Source: Chloroflexota bacterium
GTDB taxonomy: Bacteria > Chloroflexota > Limnocylindria > Limnocylindrales > CSP1-4
DNA: 33,908 nt
Direction: 5' to 3'
NCBI GenBank assembly: GCA_025935655.1
Contig: JAICUV010000003.1
Coordinates: forward strand, 1 to 33,908
How positions within the stretch are numbered: the stretch's first letter is position 1; each line of letters opens with the position of its first letter. This document shows, piece by piece, positions 25,298 to 33,891 of this stretch. A program made the position numbers and the translations under genes. Below the pieces are notes generated by a model that did not search any database, was not told where the DNA came from, and worked only from the letters and a program-made list of their open reading frames with translations.

Positions 25298-27682
25298 TTA
25301 CTCGACCGTCGTCGTGGTGAGATACCGCCGGCGCTCGACGAGCTCCACGACCGGGCCCCGCAGGGTGAGCTCGGCGGCCAGCGGCAGGTCGGTGGAGGAG
25401 GCACCAACCTGCACGCTGACCCGCCCGGGCTCCACGACGCGGCGGAGGTCCGCCCCGACGTAGCAGAGCTGTTCCGTGGAGAGGCCGAAGCTGACCGTGC
25501 GTCGCTCGCCCGGCTCCAGGTGGACCCGCCGGAAGCCGCGCAGCTCGCGCACCGGGCGCGCAATCGTCGCCTCCTCGTCACGCACGTAGAGCTGGACGAC
25601 CTCGTCGCCGGCGACGGGTCCGGTGTTGGTGACGTCGACCCGGATGGCCACCTCGTCGCCGGTCGTCTCGACCGTCGACCGGTCGAGACGCAGGTCCTCG
25701 AACGCGAACGTCGTGTACGAGCGACCGAACCCGAACGGCCAGAGCGGGCTCACCGGCGAGTCCACGTAGTCGCCCTTGGGGTGCGAGCGCCCGCCCGTGG
25801 GGTGGTGGCGGTACGAGAGCGGGAGCTGGCCCACGCTGCGCGGCATCGACACCGGCAGCTTGCCGCTGGGGTTCACCGCACCGGTGAGCACGCCCGCGAT
25901 CGCGTCGGGGCCCGCGTCGCCGGGAACCCACGCGAGCAGGACGGCGGCGCAGTGCTCGGCGGCCCACGGGATCGCCAGTGGCCGGCCGCTCACGACGTCG
26001 AGCACGACCGGGGTGCCGGTCGCGACCACCGCCTCGAGCAGCTCCTGCTGGCGGCCCATGAACCCCAGCCCCACGCGGTCGCGGAACTCGCCGGTCGTCG
26101 AATCGTCGGTGAGGCCCGAGCGTTCGCCGAGCACGACGACCGCCACGTCGGCGTCGCGAGCGGCGGCAACGGCCGCCGCGAGCTCCTCGTCCGACCCGTC
26201 CGAGATGCCCGTGCCGCGGGCATGGACGACCTGCGCCCCGGTGACGGCGGAGCGCAGGGCGTCGAGGATCGTGCGTCGCCCGGTCAGCTCGTCGCCGGGC
26301 GCGAACACCTCGCCGTCGCCGATGACACCCAGCGCATCGACGCCCGAGCGCATCTCCTGGAGCGTCTCCATGTGGACGAGGTGGCTGTAGTCGCCCAGCA
26401 GGTCGCGCGCGCTGTCCGCGATCGGGCCGACGACCGCGATCCGGCGCAGGCCCGGGTCGAGCGGCAGCACGCCCCGGTTCTCGAGCAGCACGATCGACCG
26501 CTCGGCGAGCGAGCGGGCCGCCTCCGCCTCGGCGACCGCGAGCTCCTCGAACGCGCCGTCCGTCGGCGGGTCGACGTACGGGCGGTCGAACAGGCCCAGG
26601 CGCAGCTTCATCCGGAGCACCCGCTCCACGGCCGCGTCCAGGAGCACCTCGTCCACGCGTCCGTCCGCGAGAGCATCGAGCAGCGGTCGGCCCCAGGCCA
26701 CGGTCCGCGGCAGCTCGGCATCGACGCCGGCGGCGAGCGCGAGCCGGGCGGCCTCGCCCAGGTCCGGGGTCAGGCGATGCGCCGTCGAGATCATCTCCAC
26801 GCCCATGTAGTCCGAGGCGACGATCCCGTCGAAGCCCCACTCGCCGCGCAGGATCGACCCGAGCAGCTCGGTGGACGCGTGGCAGGGCACGCCGTCCACG
26901 TCGCAGTACGCGGGCATCACGCTCCCGATCCGCGCGTGGCGGACCGCCGCCTCGAACGGCACCAGCTGCTCGTCGCGGAGCTCGCGCGGGCCGAGATGCG
27001 CCGGGGCCTGGTTGCGGCCGCCCTCCGCCAGCCCGTGGCCGACCATGTGCTTTGCCGTCGCGAGCACGCCGTCCGCGAGATCCGGGCCCTGGAGCGCCTC
27101 GACGTACGCGCACCCCAGCACCGTCGCCAGGTACGGATCCTCGCCGTACGTCTCCTCGATGCGGCCCCAGCGCGGGTCGCGGGCGATGTCGAAGACCGGC
27201 GCGAGGGCGTGCCGTGCGCCGGTCAGGAGCATCCGCCGGCGGATCGTCGTCGCGACCGCCGTCACGAGGTCCGGGTCGAAGGCTGCCGCCGCACCGATCG
27301 ACTGCTGGAAGGTGGGCGCGGCCCACGCGATCAGGCCGTGGAGGCACTCCTCGTGGATGATCGCGGGGATGCCGAGGCGCGTCCCCTCCACCAGCTGGCG
27401 CTGGATCGCGTTGGCCGTCGCGGCGACCTGGTGCGGGCGGAGGTTCGTGGAACCCGCGAGGCGCGTGATGTGCCCGATGCCGTCCGGCGCCAGCGCGGCG
27501 AGTCGCTCGACGTCGAGCGCGTCGTCGCGGACGACCTCGAACGCCCAGAACGAGCCCAGCTGGGCGACCTTCTCGGCGCGGGTCATGCGCGCGAGGAGGT
27601 CCGCCGCCCGCGTGCCGATGGGCAGCGCGGCGTCCCGATAGGGCAGCGCCGGGTCCCGATAGGGGAGCGCGATCGTGGTCAT
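25298..27682 (-). CDS. Glycoside hydrolase family 3 (beta-glucosidase/beta-xylosidase-like)
   Basis: KHMVGHGLAEGGRNQAPAHLGPRELRDEQLVPFEAA, GFDGIVASDYMGVEMI (nucleophile Asp region), C-terminal FnIII-like domain; ATG overlaps the upstream permease stop. Confidence 0.94.
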   Translation of the reverse strand: MTTIALPYRDPALPYRDAALPIGTRAADLLARMTRAEKVAQLGSFWAFEVVRDDALDVERLAALAPDGIGHITRLAGSTNLRPHQVAATANAIQRQLVEGTRLGIPAIIHEECLHGLIAWAAPTFQQSIGAAAAFDPDLVTAVATTIRRRMLLTGARHALAPVFDIARDPRWGRIEETYGEDPYLATVLGCAYVEALQGPDLADGVLATAKHMVGHGLAEGGRNQAPAHLGPRELRDEQLVPFEAAVRHARIGSVMPAYCDVDGVPCHASTELLGSILRGEWGFDGIVASDYMGVEMISTAHRLTPDLGEAARLALAAGVDAELPRTVAWGRPLLDALADGRVDEVLLDAAVERVLRMKLRLGLFDRPYVDPPTDGAFEELAVAEAEAARSLAERSIVLLENRGVLPLDPGLRRIAVVGPIADSARDLLGDYSHLVHMETLQEMRSGVDALGVIGDGEVFAPGDELTGRRTILDALRSAVTGAQVVHARGTGISDGSDEELAAAVAAARDADVAVVVLGERSGLTDDSTTGEFRDRVGLGFMGRQQELLEAVVATGTPVVLDVVSGRPLAIPWAAEHCAAVLLAWVPGDAGPDAIAGVLTGAVNPSGKLPVSMPRSVGQLPLSYRHHPTGGRSHPKGDYVDSPVSPLWPFGFGRSYTTFAFEDLRLDRSTVETTGDEVAIRVDVTNTGPVAGDEVVQLYVRDEEATIARPVRELRGFRRVHLEPGERRTVSFGLSTEQLCYVGADLRRVVEPGRVSVQVGASSTDLPLAAELTLRGPVVELVERRRYLTTTTVE

Positions 27683-28521
27683 CCCTTCACCGATCCAGCC
27701 GTCAGGCCGCCGACGAGCTGGCGCTCGGCGAGGAGGTAGAACCCGAGCGCCGGGATCAGGGCGAGCGTCGTGTAGGCGAGGATCCGGGCGGTGTCGGTCG
27801 TGTACTGCGTGCTGAAGTTGGTCACGCCGAGGGGCAGGGTCCAGTTGTTCGCGTCGGACAGCATCACGAGCGGCAGCAGGAACTGGTTCCAGCTCGAGAC
27901 CAGCGCGAGCACCGCGACCGTGACGAGCGCCGGCTTGGCCAGCGGCAGCAGGATGCGGAAGAAGAAGCCCAGCGGCCCGCAGCCGTCGATGGCTGCGGCA
28001 TCCTCCAGCTCCATGGGGATGCTCCGGAAGAACGGCCGCAGGATGATGATCGTGAGCGGCAGCGCGAACGCCGCCTCCGGCAGGGCGAGGCCGAGCGGGT
28101 TGTCCAGGAGGCCCAGGTCGCGGACGAGGATCAGCAGCGGCAGGATCGCGACCGTGACGGGGAACAGCAGCCCGAGCGTGAACACGGTGTACGCGACCTC
28201 GCGACCCGGGAACTCGCGCCGTGCGATGACGAACGCGGCGAGCGCCGCGAACAGGACGACGACGCCGGTCGACAGGCCGGCGACGATCGCGCTGTTGCGC
28301 AGCTGGATCCAGAAGCTCGGCGACGTCAGCGAGTCGGTGTAGTTGGTCCACACCCAGGGATCCGGCAGGCCCACCGGGTTGGCCGCGAGCTGCGGTGCGT
28401 CGCGGAACCCGCCGAGCGCCGCGAACGCCACCGGCGTCACGATCACCCCCGCGACGACGAGCAGCACCGCGTAGCGCAGGACGGACCCTGCGACCCGGCC
28501 CGCGCGGATCGGCTCAGCCAT
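27679..28521 (-). CDS. Carbohydrate ABC transporter permease (MalG-like, CUT1)
   Basis: EDAAAIDGCGPLGFFFRILLPLAKPALVTVAVLALVSSWNQFLLPL EAA loop and TM profile. Confidence 0.9.
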   Translation of the reverse strand: MAEPIRAGRVAGSVLRYAVLLVVAGVIVTPVAFAALGGFRDAPQLAANPVGLPDPWVWTNYTDSLTSPSFWIQLRNSAIVAGLSTGVVVLFAALAAFVIARREFPGREVAYTVFTLGLLFPVTVAILPLLILVRDLGLLDNPLGLALPEAAFALPLTIIILRPFFRSIPMELEDAAAIDGCGPLGFFFRILLPLAKPALVTVAVLALVSSWNQFLLPLVMLSDANNWTLPLGVTNFSTQYTTDTARILAYTTLALIPALGFYLLAERQLVGGLTAGSVKG

Positions 28522-29476
28522 ACGTGGTGGCTCCTTCGGTGTCGCGCCGCAGCACCCACCGCTGGTAGGCGAGGGCGAGGACGAAGCAGATGAGGAACAG
28601 GATCACGGCGACGGCGCTGCCGTAGCCGAACTGGAAGCGCACGAACCCCCGGTCGAACATGTAGACGGCCATCGTGTTCGAGGCATTCACCGGGCCGCCG
28701 CGGGTGGTGACCCACACGAGGTCGAACAGCTGGAGCGACCCGATGATCGAGAGGAACACGGAGACCCGGATCGTCGGGCCGAGCAGCGGGAGCGTCACGT
28801 AGCGCAGCGCCTGGCGGCGCGTCGCGCCGTCGATCGCGGCCGCCTCCTCCAGCTCGCGCGGGATGCCCTGGAGCCCCGCCAGCAGGAGGATCATGTGGAA
28901 GCCGAAGTACTTCCACGTGATGATGAAGAACAGGGCGACGAGGACCGTCGCGGGGTCGGCCAGCCACGGGTGGTAGGCGTCTCCGAGGCCGATCGTCGTG
29001 AGGAAGTGGTCAGCCAGGCCGTTCGGCTGGAGGATCAGGCTCCAGACGATCGCCGTGATGACCTCGGCGATGACGTACGGGGCGAAGAAGATCAGGCGCA
29101 GGACGGCCCGGCCCGGGAACCGCCGGTTGAGCATCAGCGCGATGCCCAGCGCGAACGGGACCTGGAGCACGAGCGAGAGGACCACGATCAGCGCGTTGTG
29201 GCTGACCGCGCCCAGGAACACCGGGTCCGAGAGCGCCCGCTGGAAGTTCGCGAGCCCGACGAACTTGTCCATCGCCTGGAGCCCGTTCCAGTCGTAGAGG
29301 CTGTAGCGGGCGGCCTGGACGATCGGGAACAGCACGAACACCGCGTACAGGACCAGCGCCGGGAGCATGAACAGCCCGGCGAGGCCCCAGGCACGCAGGT
29401 TCCTGCGGGAGCGGGAACGGACTCGGACGGCGGACGCCACGTGACTCAACTCAGCGGGTACGGAATGGGCCGGCAT
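28514..29476 (-). CDS. Carbohydrate ABC transporter permease (MalF-like, CUT1)
   Basis: ALVLYAVFVLFPIVQAARYSLYDWNG and EEAAAIDGATRRQALRYVTLPLLGPTIRVSVFLSIIGSLQLFDLVWVTTRGGP. Start codon uncertain because it lies in a hairpin loop. Confidence 0.9.
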   Translation of the reverse strand: MPAHSVPAELSHVASAVRVRSRSRRNLRAWGLAGLFMLPALVLYAVFVLFPIVQAARYSLYDWNGLQAMDKFVGLANFQRALSDPVFLGAVSHNALIVVLSLVLQVPFALGIALMLNRRFPGRAVLRLIFFAPYVIAEVITAIVWSLILQPNGLADHFLTTIGLGDAYHPWLADPATVLVALFFIITWKYFGFHMILLLAGLQGIPRELEEAAAIDGATRRQALRYVTLPLLGPTIRVSVFLSIIGSLQLFDLVWVTTRGGPVNASNTMAVYMFDRGFVRFQFGYGSAVAVILFLICFVLALAYQRWVLRRDTEGATTYG

Positions 29477-29492
29477 GGCAGCCGGCCCATTC
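29463..29492 (-). promoter_or_regulatory. 12-bp perfect stem-loop between SBP and first permease, enclosing the annotated permease ATG
   Basis: GAATGGGCCGGC (29463-29474) ATGGCA GCCGGCCCATTC (29481-29492). Confidence 0.8.
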
Positions 29493-29519
29493 GTCGTCGT
29501 GCTGGGTCAGGGGTTCGGG

Positions 29520-30857
29520 CTACTGGCCGGCGGCCGCCTGGATGGCCTGGACCACCGACTCCGGCGTGCCGGTGCCAGCGTACAGCGTGGCCACGGCCTC
29601 GTTGATCGCCCCACCCAGCTCGGGCGAGGTCGCCTGGTCGAGGTAGAGCTGGACGAACTTCGCCTTCGCGCGGCCCTCGAGCACGAGGGTCAGCATCGGG
29701 TCGGTCGTGGACGCCTCGGAGCCGTTCGTCGTCGGGAGGATGCCCGAGTTGAGCGCGCCCCAGCGGTTGGCGGCGTCGAGGGTGACCAGGGAGTGCAGGA
29801 AGTCGACCGTCTCGGGCGGCGCATCCTTGCCCACGGCGAAGCCGTTGCCGCCGCCGAGGCCGTCGAACGCATCGCCCGCACCGCCCTCGACCGCCGGGAA
29901 GGGGAACCAGCCGAGGCCCTCACCCATGGCGCGCTTGTCGCCGGAGTTGGCGTTGACCGTGCCCGGGAGCCACTGGCCCATCAGCTGGATCGCGCCGTTG
30001 TAGGTCGCCTGCGCGGCGGCCGAGCTGCCGGCGCCGTCCCACGGGGCGGCCAGGAAGCCTTCCTGGAACGGCTTCAGGTCGATCAGCTGCTGGAAGTCCT
30101 GGCCGGCCTTGACGAAGCAGGCATCGGACCAGTCGCCCGTCGTGACCGCCTTGTCCATGCCCGCCTGGCCGCACTCGCGGACTGCGAGGTACGCCCAGTA
30201 GAAGGCGCCGGTCCAGGTGTCCTTCCCGGCGAGAGCGATCGGCGTCTGGCCCTTGTCCTTGAGCGTCTTCACCGTCGTCAGGAAGTCCGCCCACGTCGCG
30301 GGAAGCGTCGTGATCCCGGCATCCGTGAAGGTCTTGGTGTTGTACCAGAAGCCCACGAGGCCGAGGTCGAACGGGACGCCGTAGTTCTTGCCGTCCACCG
30401 CGTACATGCCGAGCGCGCCCTGGTTGATCGTGTCCTTCCACGGCGCGATGTCGGCGGAGATGTCCTTGACCAGGCCGGCCTCGACCTGCTGGCGCAGGCC
30501 GCCGCCGCCCCACGTCTGGAACAGGTCGGGCACGTCGCCCTGCTGCAGCAGCGTGGTCAGCTTGGTCTTGAACGCCTCGTTCTCGTTGACCTGGATGTCG
30601 ATCTTGACGTTGGGGTGGGCCGCCATGTACTCGTCGGCCAGGTCCTTCCACAGGCTCAGGCCCGGGTCGTTGTTCTGGATGTGGTACCAGGTGATGGTGA
30701 CGGGCTCGCCGGCCTGCGCCGACGCGCTCGCGGCCGTCGTGGGTGCCGCCGTCGCTGCGGCGGACGGCGCGGTCGTGGCAGTGCTGCCCGAACACGCCCC
30801 CACGACCAGCATCGCTGTGGTCGCCAGCGCGGCGATCCGTCCTCGGGACATCGACAT
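29520..30857 (-). CDS. Extracellular sugar-binding lipoprotein (ABC SBP, family 1/MalE-like)
   Basis: GAGGAGCGAGGACAC then ATG 30857; lipobox VVGAC; ITWYHIQNNDPGLSLWKDLADEYMAAHPNVKIDIQVNENEAFKTKLTTLLQQGDVPDLFQTWGGGGL. Confidence 0.92.
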   Translation of the reverse strand: MSMSRGRIAALATTAMLVVGACSGSTATTAPSAAATAAPTTAASASAQAGEPVTITWYHIQNNDPGLSLWKDLADEYMAAHPNVKIDIQVNENEAFKTKLTTLLQQGDVPDLFQTWGGGGLRQQVEAGLVKDISADIAPWKDTINQGALGMYAVDGKNYGVPFDLGLVGFWYNTKTFTDAGITTLPATWADFLTTVKTLKDKGQTPIALAGKDTWTGAFYWAYLAVRECGQAGMDKAVTTGDWSDACFVKAGQDFQQLIDLKPFQEGFLAAPWDGAGSSAAAQATYNGAIQLMGQWLPGTVNANSGDKRAMGEGLGWFPFPAVEGGAGDAFDGLGGGNGFAVGKDAPPETVDFLHSLVTLDAANRWGALNSGILPTTNGSEASTTDPMLTLVLEGRAKAKFVQLYLDQATSPELGGAINEAVATLYAGTGTPESVVQAIQAAAGQ

Positions 30858-30955
30858 GTGTCCTCGCTCCTCCTCTTCCGAAAGTTGCGAAATCGTGGCC
30901 GCTCGTTTCGGTTCGGCCACTCTAGGATCGGGGTTCTCGGGGCGTCAACCCCTGC

Positions 30956-31001
30956 CTGAATCTTTCGTGAGACTCCTGCACAAACCGGCCGAAACTTTCG
31001 G
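30956..31001. promoter_or_regulatory. Candidate LacI-family operators in the divergent promoter region
   Basis: CCGAAA-C-TTTCGG (30989-31001, perfect) and CTGAAT-C-TTTCGT (30956-30968, 10/13 match); centres 33 bp apart. Confidence 0.65.
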
Positions 31002-31012
31002 GACGCCGGCGC

Positions 31013-31018
31013 TATACT
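31013..31018 (+). promoter_or_regulatory. -10 element TATACT, 7 nt before the LacI-type ATG
   Basis: TATACTccgcgccATG; spacing implies a leaderless or near-leaderless transcript. Confidence 0.6.
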
Positions 31019-31025
31019 CCGCGCC

Positions 31026-32069
31026 ATGACCGCGACATCCGAGGGCCGATCGGGCCGAAGAGGGCCGACGATCGACCTGATCGCCCGCGAGGCGGGCGTC
31101 TCCGTGCCCACCGTCTCGAAGGTGATCAACGGTCGCGCCGACGTGGCGCCCGCCACCCGCCGTCGGGTGGAGGCGGCGATCCGCGAGCACGGCTACCTGC
31201 GACCGGCCCGGCCGGGTCGTCGGGCGCCGCTGCTGGAGGTGATCTTCCACGAGCTCGAGAGCGAGTGGGCCCTGGAGATCGTGCGCGGCGTCGAACGTGT
31301 CGCGGGGCGCCACCAGCTCGCCGTCGTGCTCACGGAGATGCAGGGCCGCCGACGGCCCGGGCAGGGCTGGATCGAGGGCGCGCTGGCGCGACGGCCGATG
31401 GGCGTCATCGCGGTGTTCTCGGACGTGGACGAGGCGATGCGCGAGCAGCTCCACAGCCGCGGCATCCCGTTCGCCGTCGTGGACCCGGCGGGGGAGCCGC
31501 TCCACGACACCCCGTCCATCGGCGCCACCAACTGGAACGGTGGCCTGGCGGCGACACGGCACCTGCTGGGGCTCGGCCACCGGCGGATCGGGGTCATCGG
31601 CGGCCCGGCGGGCGTCCTGTGCAGCCGCGCGCGCGTCGACGGGTTCCGTGCGGCGATGGACGAGGCCGGCGTGCCCATCGACCCCAGGCTCGTGAGCCAC
31701 GGCCCGTTCCAGGTCGACGAGGGCATCGCCACCGGGCGGCGCCTCCTTGCGCGGCGCGACCGCCCCACGGCGATCATCACCGGCAACGACCTCCAGGCGC
31801 TGGGCGTCTACCAGGCTGCGCGCGAGGCGCGCCTCCACATCCCGGAGGACCTGAGCGTGGTCGGCTTCGACGACCTGCCGATCGCCCGCTGGGTGAGCCC
31901 GCCCCTCACGACGGTCCGCCAGCCGCTGATCGAGATGGCGGAGGCCGCGGCGGAGCTCGTGCTCGGCATCGCCCGCGGCGAGGAGCCCGCCCAGACGCGG
32001 GTCGAGCTGTCGACCGAGCTGATCGTGCGCGAGAGCACCGCGCCGCCCGCGAGCATCGACGCGGCCTGA
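31026..32069 (+). CDS. LacI-family transcriptional regulator
   Basis: PTIDLIAREAGVSVPTVSKVINGRADVAPATRRRVEAAIREHGY (LacI HTH and hinge); C-terminal DLSVVGFDDLPIARWVSPPLTTVRQPLIEMAEAAAELV. Confidence 0.95.
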   Translation: MTATSEGRSGRRGPTIDLIAREAGVSVPTVSKVINGRADVAPATRRRVEAAIREHGYLRPARPGRRAPLLEVIFHELESEWALEIVRGVERVAGRHQLAVVLTEMQGRRRPGQGWIEGALARRPMGVIAVFSDVDEAMREQLHSRGIPFAVVDPAGEPLHDTPSIGATNWNGGLAATRHLLGLGHRRIGVIGGPAGVLCSRARVDGFRAAMDEAGVPIDPRLVSHGPFQVDEGIATGRRLLARRDRPTAIITGNDLQALGVYQAAREARLHIPEDLSVVGFDDLPIARWVSPPLTTVRQPLIEMAEAAAELVLGIARGEEPAQTRVELSTELIVRESTAPPASIDAA

Positions 32070-32149
32070 GCCATCGTCCCCGGCGCTGCAATGCACGGCG
32101 GCGGGACCGGCCATCGCCACCCGATCCCGTTCGTGACCCTCGGCTCTTG

Positions 32150-33688
32150 ATGGTCAGCGGGGCTGCGTTCAACGTGGCGCACCGAGGGAAGCCAGTCTTG
32201 TCCGGGTCTCGATCCGTCGGCATCCTCGCGTCCGCGATCCTGGTCGCGGCGTGCGCGTCAGGCGCGAGCACGCCCGCCCCGTCGCTCGCCGGCCGGGCCC
32301 TCGACGGCACGCAGCTCGGGCCGTGCATGATCAAGGGCGACGTCCCGGTCACCGCCGAGGCCGCCGCCCTGTGCGGCACGCTCACCGTCCCGGAGGACCG
32401 GTCGAAGCCGGATGGGCGGACGATCGGCCTCCGCGTCGCGGTCGTCCCCGCCACTGCCTCCGTCCCGGCGGCCACGCCGCTGTTCGTGCTCGCGGGAGGG
32501 CCGGGCGACGCCGCGACGCAGTTCTTCGCGTGGTTGCCTGGGCTCTATGCCGACGTCCACGCGACGCGGGACATCGTCCTCGTGGACCAGCGTGGGACGG
32601 GCGCGTCCAACCCCATGACGCTGCCGGCGATGCCCGACACGTCGGGGGCGTCGGCAGCCGAGGCCGACGGGCTCCTCGCGGCGTGGGCGAGGGACGGGCT
32701 GGCCGCGCTCGACGCCGACCCACGGATGTACACGAGCACGATCGCCGCCGACGACCTGGACGCGGTCCGGGCGGCGCTCGGGTACGAGACGGTGGACCTG
32801 TACGGCACCTCGTATGGCGGGGAGCTGGCCCAGTACTACCTCCGCCAGCACGCGGACCGGGTTCGGGTGGCGATCATGGACGGCACGACGCCGCTCGACG
32901 TCCCGGTCCTCGAGCGCATGGCGGCAACGAGCCAGCACGCCCTCGATCTCCTGCTGGCCCGGTGTGAGGAGGACGCGGCATGCGACGGGGCATTGCCGGC
33001 CGTCGTCGACGAGTGGTCGGCGCTGTTGGCGGCCCTCCGCACGGGCATGGAGGTCACCGATCCCGCGACGGGGGAGCACGGCACGGCCACGCTCGCGACC
33101 GTGGGCTCGTCCCTCCACTACGCCCTCCTGACCGAGGACCGTGCGTCCAGGCTGCCGCTCGCGATCGATCTCGTGACGCGGGGCGACACGGCGCGGGCCG
33201 ACGAGCTCGTGCCACCGATGGACGCCTCGCCGAGCGCGGGCAGCACGCTGCTCATGAAGGACGAGATCCTGTGCTCGGAGGCGTGGGCGCGATGGGACCC
33301 GGGCGAGGTCGCAGCCCAGGACCCGCAGAGCTATGCGGTCCCGTTCGTCACCGCGTGGGCGGTCTCCCAGGCGGCCCTCTGCAGCCACCTCCCCAAGGGT
33401 GTCGTCCCCGCGGACGATGCGGCGGCGGTCGTGACGGACCTGCCGATCCTGTGGCTGACCGGCGACGGCGATCCCCAGGACCCGCCGTCGAACCTCACGG
33501 GCGTGAGCGCCCAGCAGCCGAACAGCCTGGTCGTCGTGATGCCCGCGCAGGAACACGTCGTGGGGCACATCGGGTGCGCGCCGAAGGTGATCGCCCAGTT
33601 CCTGGATGCCGGACGGACCGCGGGCCTCGACACGGCGTGCATCACCTCGCGTGCGGGGTCGCCGGCGCCCTCGTTCGCCCTCCCGTGA
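32150..33688 (+). CDS. Alpha/beta hydrolase lipoprotein, TAP-like (tripeptidyl aminopeptidase type)
   Basis: Lipobox LVAAC; VLAGGPGDAATQFF, DIVLVDQRGTGAS, DLYGTSYGGELAQYYLRQHADRVRVAIMDGTTPL (nucleophile elbow), C-terminal QEHVVGHIGC. Start codon uncertain. Confidence 0.87.
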   Translation: MVSGAAFNVAHRGKPVLSGSRSVGILASAILVAACASGASTPAPSLAGRALDGTQLGPCMIKGDVPVTAEAAALCGTLTVPEDRSKPDGRTIGLRVAVVPATASVPAATPLFVLAGGPGDAATQFFAWLPGLYADVHATRDIVLVDQRGTGASNPMTLPAMPDTSGASAAEADGLLAAWARDGLAALDADPRMYTSTIAADDLDAVRAALGYETVDLYGTSYGGELAQYYLRQHADRVRVAIMDGTTPLDVPVLERMAATSQHALDLLLARCEEDAACDGALPAVVDEWSALLAALRTGMEVTDPATGEHGTATLATVGSSLHYALLTEDRASRLPLAIDLVTRGDTARADELVPPMDASPSAGSTLLMKDEILCSEAWARWDPGEVAAQDPQSYAVPFVTAWAVSQAALCSHLPKGVVPADDAAAVVTDLPILWLTGDGDPQDPPSNLTGVSAQQPNSLVVVMPAQEHVVGHIGCAPKVIAQFLDAGRTAGLDTACITSRAGSPAPSFALP

Positions 33689-33718
33689 GCTCGCCTGCCG
33701 GGTCAGCCCTCCGTCGGT

Positions 33719-33751
33719 CCGGTGCCTGACCGCAAGCGTCCGGCGCACCGG
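33719..33751 (+). terminator. Possible hairpin downstream of the TAP-like hydrolase
   Basis: CCGGTGC (33719-33725) N19 GCACCGG (33745-33751). Confidence 0.35.
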
Positions 33752-33819
33752 GCGCGAGCTCGGTCATGACCTGGAACGGGCGAAACGCCGTCGCGCTGCG
33801 AGGCAGTTACCATGACGCG

Positions 33820-33891
33820 ATGTCGCGCCTCGAGCGTCCGGGGCACCCTGTGGTGCGCAGCGGTCGTTCCGCCCCAGTCGTCGTCCCGTGA
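33820..33891 (+). CDS. Possible 23-aa leader ORF
   Basis: TACCAT-gacgcg-ATG; peptide MSRLERPGHPVVRSGRSAPVVVP; its TGA overlaps GTG 33888 of an ORF running off the window (MTAVRPV...). Confidence 0.3.
   Translation: MSRLERPGHPVVRSGRSAPVVVP

Noticed and set aside
25520-27739. 739-aa plus-strand ORF opposite GH3
   Set aside because: Antisense of a clear GH3 gene; compositionally artefactual.
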